From: an uncultured Clostridium sp.
GTDB taxonomy: Bacteria > Bacillota > Clostridia > Lachnospirales > Lachnospiraceae
Direction: 5' to 3'
Assembly (NCBI GenBank): GCA_900540335.1
Contig: UQFC01000092.1
Coordinates: 1-11,275 of the forward strand
DNA length: 11,275 bases
The notes below the pieces were generated by a model. That model was not told the DNA's origin. It searched no databases and worked only from the letters and a program-made list of their open reading frames with translations. Made by a program: the position numbers and the translations under genes. Shown piece by piece: positions 7,342 to 11,275 of the stretch; position 1 is the stretch's first letter, and each line of letters starts with the position of its first letter.

Positions 7342-7371
7342 TTGCAGGAGAAGAAGCCTGCATGATATAAA
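7342..7371 (+). promoter_or_regulatory. predicted promoter of the TRAP operon
   Basis: -10 TATAAA at 7366-7371 carries an extended TG at 7363-7364, the same 9-mer TGATATAAA as in the Gld-type operon promoter. A weak -35 TTGCAG at 7342-7347 lies 18 bp upstream. Initiation near 7378 would leave a short leader that still holds the ribosome binding site at 7384. No clear terminator separates this from the preceding operon, so read-through is also possible. Confidence 0.5.
7343..7362. promoter_or_regulatory. inverted repeat overlapping the TRAP promoter spacer
   Basis: TGCAGG (7343-7348) and CCTGCA (7357-7362) form a perfect 6-bp dyad with an 8-bp gap, lying between and over the -35 and -10 elements. 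It is not followed by a T-run, so it is a poor terminator. The position suits an operator for a local repressor, but no regulator gene is present in the window. Confidence 0.4.
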
Positions 7372-7396
7372 AAAATAATAAATGGAGGTAGTATTT

Positions 7397-8500
7397 ATGA
7401 AAAAGAACATCTTAAAACAAGCAGGTGTACTCACTGTTATGGCAGTGGCAGCAACAGTTACAGGTTGTTCTGGAGGAAAATCAGAGACAAAGGCACCTGC
7501 AACGGAGAGTGTAAAAGAGGCTGAGGTGAAAGAAACTGAAGCAAAAGCGGAGGAAAAAGAAGAGAAAGGGGAAACGGGGGCTGTTCTGGAAGGAGAGGAA
7601 ACATCTCTGTCTCTGGCTAATACTCAGCCGGATACGGATGTAGAAAGTCTGCAGCTCTATGCATGTGAAGAGGCTATTGAGGCAGCAACGGACGGAAAGT
7701 TTAATATTGAAGTTTATACGAATGCCGCTTTAGGTGATACAGATGATATTTTGGAACAGGCAATTCAAGGCACACCTGTACTCACGATAACGGATCCTGG
7801 ACGTCTGGCAGACTATATTCCAGAGTATGGAATTCTTCAGATGCCGTACATTATGGAAGACAGTACCAAGATTGATGCAATTACTGGAACAGATATGGTA
7901 AAAGCATGGGAGAAAGGCTTTGAGGAGTATGGTGTAAAGGTTTTGACGTCCAACTGGTATGGAGGCGCAAGACATTTTGTATGTAATAAAGAAGTGAATG
8001 TTCCAGCAGATTTAAATGGATTAAAGATACGGACTATGGGCAGTGATTTGTGCATTGAATCTGTAACTGCTATGGGAGCGGTAGGAACAGCAATGTCGCA
8101 GAGTGAGATTTATTCTGGAATTGAACAGAAAGCAATTGATGGCTGTGAAAACCAGAGTACATCTACTTATGCAAGCCGTTTATATGAAGTATGTTCTTAT
8201 ATCAACAAAACAGGACATTTTATGTTGTTAGGTGTTCCTGCTACCGGAACTATTTATTTTGATTCTCTGTCAGAAGACTATCAGAATCTTCTTGTTGATA
8301 CTTTCCGTGAAAATGGTACAGAATATCAGACAATCTGCGCAGAGATGGAACTTGATTGTGAGAAGCAGATGGAAGAAGAAGGAATGACTATTCACGAAGT
8401 AGATGCGGCTCCATTTAAGGAAGCAGTAGAACCGGTTTATGAGAAACTTGGTTATAAGGAACTTCGGGATCAGATTCTTACAGAGGCCGGACTTAAGTAA
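7397..8500 (+). CDS. dctP: TRAP transporter substrate-binding lipoprotein (DctP family)
   Basis: This extracytoplasmic solute receptor (367 aa) captures the substrate and delivers it to the DctQM permease encoded next. The N-terminus is a lipoprotein signal: MKKN, a hydrophobic stretch, and a lipobox TVTGC with lipidated C24. A long Glu/Lys/Thr-rich linker (about 27-70) follows before the binding fold. Family features are ARHF (R192) and GLKIR with R212, the conserved arginine that in DctP proteins usually salt-bridges a substrate carboxylate, and AIDGCEN (246-252) in the position of the usual VDGAEN. The start is ATG 7397, with GGAGG at 7384-7388 8 bases upstream. An in-frame ATG at 7382 overlaps that ribosome binding site and is unlikely. 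The R212 logic suggests an organic acid or sugar acid substrate. The exact ligand is unknown. Confidence 0.92.
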   Translation: MKKNILKQAGVLTVMAVAATVTGCSGGKSETKAPATESVKEAEVKETEAKAEEKEEKGETGAVLEGEETSLSLANTQPDTDVESLQLYACEEAIEAATDGKFNIEVYTNAALGDTDDILEQAIQGTPVLTITDPGRLADYIPEYGILQMPYIMEDSTKIDAITGTDMVKAWEKGFEEYGVKVLTSNWYGGARHFVCNKEVNVPADLNGLKIRTMGSDLCIESVTAMGAVGTAMSQSEIYSGIEQKAIDGCENQSTSTYASRLYEVCSYINKTGHFMLLGVPATGTIYFDSLSEDYQNLLVDTFRENGTEYQTICAEMELDCEKQMEEEGMTIHEVDAAPFKEAVEPVYEKLGYKELRDQILTEAGLK

Positions 8501-8513
8501 CGGATTGGTTTTA

Positions 8514-8553
8514 GGTGTGCCCGGTTCTGTATACTGGGCACACTCTGATTTTT
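8514..8553 (+). terminator. intra-operon hairpin with T-run between dctP and dctQ (attenuator)
   Basis: GTGTGCCC at 8515-8522 pairs perfectly with GGGCACAC at 8536-8543. The stem extends by a G-U, a G-C and a T-A pair to about 11 bp with a 7-base loop. After TCTGA comes TTTTT at 8549-8553. It lies 14 bases after the dctP stop and before the dctQ ribosome binding site. It probably terminates part of the transcripts or protects the dctP 3' end, so that the binding protein exceeds the permease. The structure is seen; its effect is inferred. Confidence 0.7.
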
Positions 8554-8577
8554 CTACATAAAAATTAGGAGGCATCC

Positions 8578-9078
8578 ATGAAAAAGATATATGATGCTTT
8601 TTGCAACATTGAAGAGCTGATATGTGGCGCAATTCTTTGTATTATTGTTGCACTGGCTTTTATAACAGCCGTTGCCAGATGTGTGTCCCATCCGATTTCC
8701 TGGACAGTGGAGATATCTCAGTTCTTTTTGTCCTGGCTGGCATTTTTAGGAGCAGATATGGCATTAAGGCATGGAAGAGTTTTAGGTGTTGATTTATTTA
8801 CAAGAAGATTGCCAGAGAAGGCACAGGCAGCTATTCGTTTAGCAACAGATTTTCTGATTCTGTTGGTACTTATTTCTTTTGTGAAATATGGTGTAGATTT
8901 GTGTCGGTCAAACTATAAACGTTCTTTCCAAACGGTTGGAATCAGTTATTCCTGGGCAACAGCAAGTCTTCCTTTTGCATCAATGCTGATGACAGTTACG
9001 ATCATAATGGAAATGGTTCTTCAGGTGAAAATTCTTATGGGGAAGCAAAAGACTGACAAAAGGGAGGAAACGGTATGA
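8578..9078 (+). CDS. dctQ: TRAP transporter small permease (DctQ family)
   Basis: This small integral-membrane subunit (166 aa) is needed for TRAP transport together with the large permease. Four hydrophobic segments lie at about 14-34, 46-62, 88-106 and 126-150. The DctQ signature around helix 2 is clear: SWTVEISQFF (41-50) with W42 and E45, followed by GADMALRHGRVLGVDLF (58-74). The conserved proline of the last helix is in SLPFAS (P132). The ATG at 8578 is preceded by AGGAGG about 7 bases upstream. The gene overlaps the next one by four bases, which fits translational coupling and a 1:1 ratio with DctM. The length is normal for the family. Confidence 0.9.
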   Translation: MKKIYDAFCNIEELICGAILCIIVALAFITAVARCVSHPISWTVEISQFFLSWLAFLGADMALRHGRVLGVDLFTRRLPEKAQAAIRLATDFLILLVLISFVKYGVDLCRSNYKRSFQTVGISYSWATASLPFASMLMTVTIIMEMVLQVKILMGKQKTDKREETV

Positions 9079-10361
9079 GTGTAGTATTAATAACATTTGT
9101 TGTACTGTTAATTTTAAATGTCCCTATCGCGTTTGTTGTAGGAATTGCTGGAGTCGCGTATTTCATTACAGAGGGGACAGTTCCATTTTCTGTTGCAGTA
9201 CAGAGGGTTGTGGCTCAGACACAGTCGTATAGTTTTTTGGCTGTCCCATTTTTTATTTTTGCCGGAAATCTAATGAATGAGACGGGTATTACAAAATATT
9301 TATTGAAACTTGCTCAAATTGCGACACGGAAAATGTGGGGAGGAATGGCGCAGATAAATATTTTGCTTAGTACCATGATGGGAGGAATTTCAGGCTCTGC
9401 TTGTGCAGACGCATCTATGGAAGCACGAATTTTGGGATTGGATATGGTAAAAAAAGGGTACCCAAAAGGATATACAACAGCAGTTACCTGTCTCTCCGCA
9501 TTGGTTACAGCAACAATTCCTCCTAGCTTGGGGTTGATTTTGTTCGGATATGTAGGTGGTGTATCAATTGGGCGTTTATTCATGGCAGGGATTGTTCCTG
9601 GAGTTCTGATGGCTGTAGCACTTATGATTACAGTAACAATTACGGCAAGAAAGCATAAATACGATCCCCCTGCAGTATATACACAGGAATTACAGAAAGG
9701 AGAGGTTGCGAAAATATTGAAAGAATCTTTTCCAGCTTTGCTATTTCCGATAATTTTGCTAGTGGGGATTCGCATGGGATTATTTACTCCGTCAGAGGCA
9801 GGCGCCTTTGCTGTTGTATATGCAATTGTTGTTGGAAAGTTTGTCTACAAAGAATTGACTTGGCAAAAGTTTCGGGCATCCTTAAAAAATGCCTGTTTAG
9901 ATACGGGGGTAATTCTTCTTATCGTTTGCCTGTCAGGTATTTTTTCCTATGCTATTACGATGGAGAAGGTTCCAGTTACGATTAGCAAGGCGGTATTAGG
10001 GGTTACAAATAATCCTTATTTACTTCAGCTGTTGATTCTGGTTTTGCTGTTTGTTATGGGAATGTTCCTAGATAGCGATGTAAATACTTTACTGCTTACA
10101 CCAATTTTCCTTCCTATCGTTGAGGCTGCGGGAGTCGATCCTGTGCATTTCGGCGTTATGATGGCAACATTATTGACTGTCGGTGTAATGACACCTCCTG
10201 TTGGAACAGCTTGCTACATAGTATGCGGTATTCTGAATTGCCCGGTGGAAGAGTATGTGAAAGCCAGCTGGCCGTTTTTCCTGGCAATTTTATTAGTATT
10301 TGCAATTTTGGTATTTTTCCCAGATGTGGTTCTGTTTTTGCCGAATCTGATGTACGGTTAA
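9075..10361 (+). CDS. dctM: TRAP transporter large permease (DctM family)
   Basis: This is the large membrane subunit (428 aa) that carries the transport pathway, normally a Na+-coupled secondary symporter and not an ATP-driven one. Family motifs appear in order: LNVPIAFVVGIAG (14-26), FFIFAGNLMNETGIT (59-73), MMGGISGSACADAS (101-114), IPPSLGLILFGYVGGVSIG (148-166), TPSEAGAFAVVYA (238-250), GMFLDSDVN (329-337), LLTPIFLPI (340-348) and GVMTPPVG (370-377). About eleven or twelve hydrophobic segments span the protein. The start ATG shares four bases with the end of dctQ, and GGGAGG at 9061-9066 is the ribosome binding site. DctQ and DctM are separate here, not fused as in some systems. The transported compound is not determined. 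Confidence 0.93.
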   Translation: MSVVLITFVVLLILNVPIAFVVGIAGVAYFITEGTVPFSVAVQRVVAQTQSYSFLAVPFFIFAGNLMNETGITKYLLKLAQIATRKMWGGMAQINILLSTMMGGISGSACADASMEARILGLDMVKKGYPKGYTTAVTCLSALVTATIPPSLGLILFGYVGGVSIGRLFMAGIVPGVLMAVALMITVTITARKHKYDPPAVYTQELQKGEVAKILKESFPALLFPIILLVGIRMGLFTPSEAGAFAVVYAIVVGKFVYKELTWQKFRASLKNACLDTGVILLIVCLSGIFSYAITMEKVPVTISKAVLGVTNNPYLLQLLILVLLFVMGMFLDSDVNTLLLTPIFLPIVEAAGVDPVHFGVMMATLLTVGVMTPPVGTACYIVCGILNCPVEEYVKASWPFFLAILLVFAILVFFPDVVLFLPNLMYG

Positions 10362-10384
10362 GAGAATAACGGAGAGTGATTATA

Positions 10385-11149
10385 ATGAGATATAAAAAGA
10401 TTGATGAGCTACAGGTTTATGTGGCAGACAGCAGGGATGAGATGGGCAGAATTTCTGGTCAGGATGCGGCATCTATGATAAAAATATTGCTTCAGGAAAA
10501 AGAAGAATTAAATGTTATGTTTGCAGCAGCACCGTCTCAGGATGATGTATTGGCAGAACTGGTTAGAGATCCAGACATTGACTGGGGAAGGATCAATGCT
10601 TTTCATATGGATGAATATTTAGGCCTTTCAGATGAGGCACCTCAGAAATTTGGGAATTATTTAAGAAAACATATTTTTGATAAGGTTCCTTTTAAGAAGA
10701 TATTTTATATTGATTCTGATTCCAATCCTCAGAAAGAAGCTGCGAGATACGAGGAAATTCTCCGGGAACATCCATTAGATGTGTGTATTTTAGGGGTGGG
10801 AGAGAATGGGCATTTGGAATTTAATGATCCGGGAGAAGCTGATTTTGGTGATACGCATTTTGTAAAAACAGTTAAACTAGACGTGAGATGCCGTCAGCAG
10901 CAGGTGAATGATGGTTGTTTTGAGACATTTGAAGAAGTACCGGAAAGAGCACTTACAGTGACGATACCGGGATTGTTACAGGCTAAGGCTATGTTTTGCG
11001 TAGTGCCTGCCAGTAATAAGGCAGAGGCTGTGAAAAATATGCTTACAGGAAAGGTGGATTGCAGTTGTCCGGCATCTATACTTAGAACAAAAAGGGGAGC
11101 AAGGCTATATCTGGATCCTAGGGCGGCTGAGCAGCTAACAATTGAGTAG
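10385..11149 (+). CDS. NagB-like sugar-phosphate isomerase/deaminase, variant active site
   Basis: This cytoplasmic enzyme (254 aa) belongs to the glucosamine-6-phosphate isomerase/deaminase superfamily. It has AFHMDEYLGL (72-81) with D76, the position of the catalytic Asp of NagB; GVGENGHLEFNDPG (137-150) with H143; RCRQQQVNDG (168-177), where NagB has its phosphate-binding NSRFF region; ALTVTIPGLL (189-198); and K212 near the second phosphate-binding site. Relative to E. coli NagB, D141 is Asn and E148 is Asp, and the usual GGTP loop is replaced by AAAPSQ (47-52). It is therefore a NagB relative whose reaction and substrate should not be assumed. The start is ATG 10385 with GGAGA at 10371-10375; in-frame GTG 10376 overlaps that site. 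It follows dctM by 23 bases, so it probably acts on a product of the imported compound. Confidence 0.82.
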   Translation: MRYKKIDELQVYVADSRDEMGRISGQDAASMIKILLQEKEELNVMFAAAPSQDDVLAELVRDPDIDWGRINAFHMDEYLGLSDEAPQKFGNYLRKHIFDKVPFKKIFYIDSDSNPQKEAARYEEILREHPLDVCILGVGENGHLEFNDPGEADFGDTHFVKTVKLDVRCRQQQVNDGCFETFEEVPERALTVTIPGLLQAKAMFCVVPASNKAEAVKNMLTGKVDCSCPASILRTKRGARLYLDPRAAEQLTIE

Positions 11150-11161
11150 GGAGGAGTGTAA

Positions 11162-11275
11162 ATGAAGCTTTCAAGAACGGCATTCGGTGGTTTAAAAAAC
11201 GAGGATGGTTTAATTTTTTTCCCAGAAGAGTGTGAAACGATTGCTGTTAATTGCGTACAGGTAGAGAAAGATCAG
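11162..11275 (+). CDS. unrecognised protein, N-terminal 38 codons only, cut by window edge
   Basis: An open frame runs from ATG 11162 to the last base with no stop. A good GGAGG site at 11150-11154 precedes it and the NagB-like stop lies 12 bases upstream, so it is a genuine fifth gene of the TRAP operon. The visible N-terminus begins MKLSRTAFGG and continues with a mixed, non-signal-peptide sequence, so the product is probably cytoplasmic. I do not recognise the family. By position it may be another enzyme or regulator of the imported substrate's pathway. Confidence 0.7.
   Translation, partial: MKLSRTAFGGLKNEDGLIFFPEECETIAVNCVQVEKDQ

Noticed and set aside
7343..7362. Terminator for the Gld-type operon
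   Set aside because: The 6-bp stem is followed by TGATATAAAAAA, not a T-run, so it is better read as a dyad in the next promoter. No convincing terminator was found after 7322.
7397..11149. A complete sialic-acid uptake and catabolism operon
   Set aside because: A TRAP transporter next to a NagB-like gene resembles such loci, but no lyase, kinase, epimerase or deacetylase gene is in the window and the NagB-like active site is altered, so the substrate call is not supported.

Overview
The window looks like a chromosomal segment from a Gram-positive Clostridia-type bacterium, most likely Lachnospiraceae. This rests on strong GGAGG-type ribosome binding sites, Firmicute-style TTGACA/TATAAA promoters with an extended -10, short operonic spacings, a lipoprotein-type binding protein, and the families present. 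The genus cannot be fixed from the sequence. All ten genes are on the + strand, in three transcription units. I saw no RNA genes, mobile elements or CRISPR array.

Region 1 (1-2822): a row of three compact hairpins ends in an intrinsic terminator for something upstream of the window. Its T-tract runs directly into the -35 box of a promoter for a monocistronic P2-type (calcium-type) cation ATPase of 869 aa, which is closed by its own terminator. This part is visibly richer in G+C than what follows.

Region 2 (2844-7322): a strong promoter, with a perfect 14-bp palindrome of catabolite-response-element / LacI-family type on the predicted start point, drives four tightly packed genes. These are an ABC ATPase, an ABC-2 permease, a GldG-like auxiliary protein (membrane-anchored, large extracytoplasmic domain) and a DUF4340 protein with one membrane anchor. 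Together they form a Gld-type ABC system like the GldA-GldF-GldG set named for gliding motility. Its role in Clostridia is not established. A second, one-mismatch copy of the palindrome lies near the end of the ATPase gene.

Region 3 (7342 to the right edge): a second promoter, with an inverted repeat between its -35 and -10, starts a sugar/acid uptake operon. It encodes a TRAP lipoprotein (DctP family), a small TRAP permease (DctQ), a large TRAP permease (DctM), a NagB-like sugar-phosphate isomerase/deaminase with two altered active-site positions, and the first 38 codons of an unrecognised gene. A well-formed hairpin followed by Ts sits between dctP and dctQ and probably lets the binding protein be made in excess over the permease. 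The likely logic is uptake of a carboxylated (possibly amino-) sugar followed by intracellular processing of a phosphorylated intermediate. The substrate is not determinable from this window.

The most interesting points are the paired operator-like palindromes around a Gld-type ABC operon, the dctP-dctQ attenuator, and the variant NagB-like enzyme coupled to a TRAP transporter.
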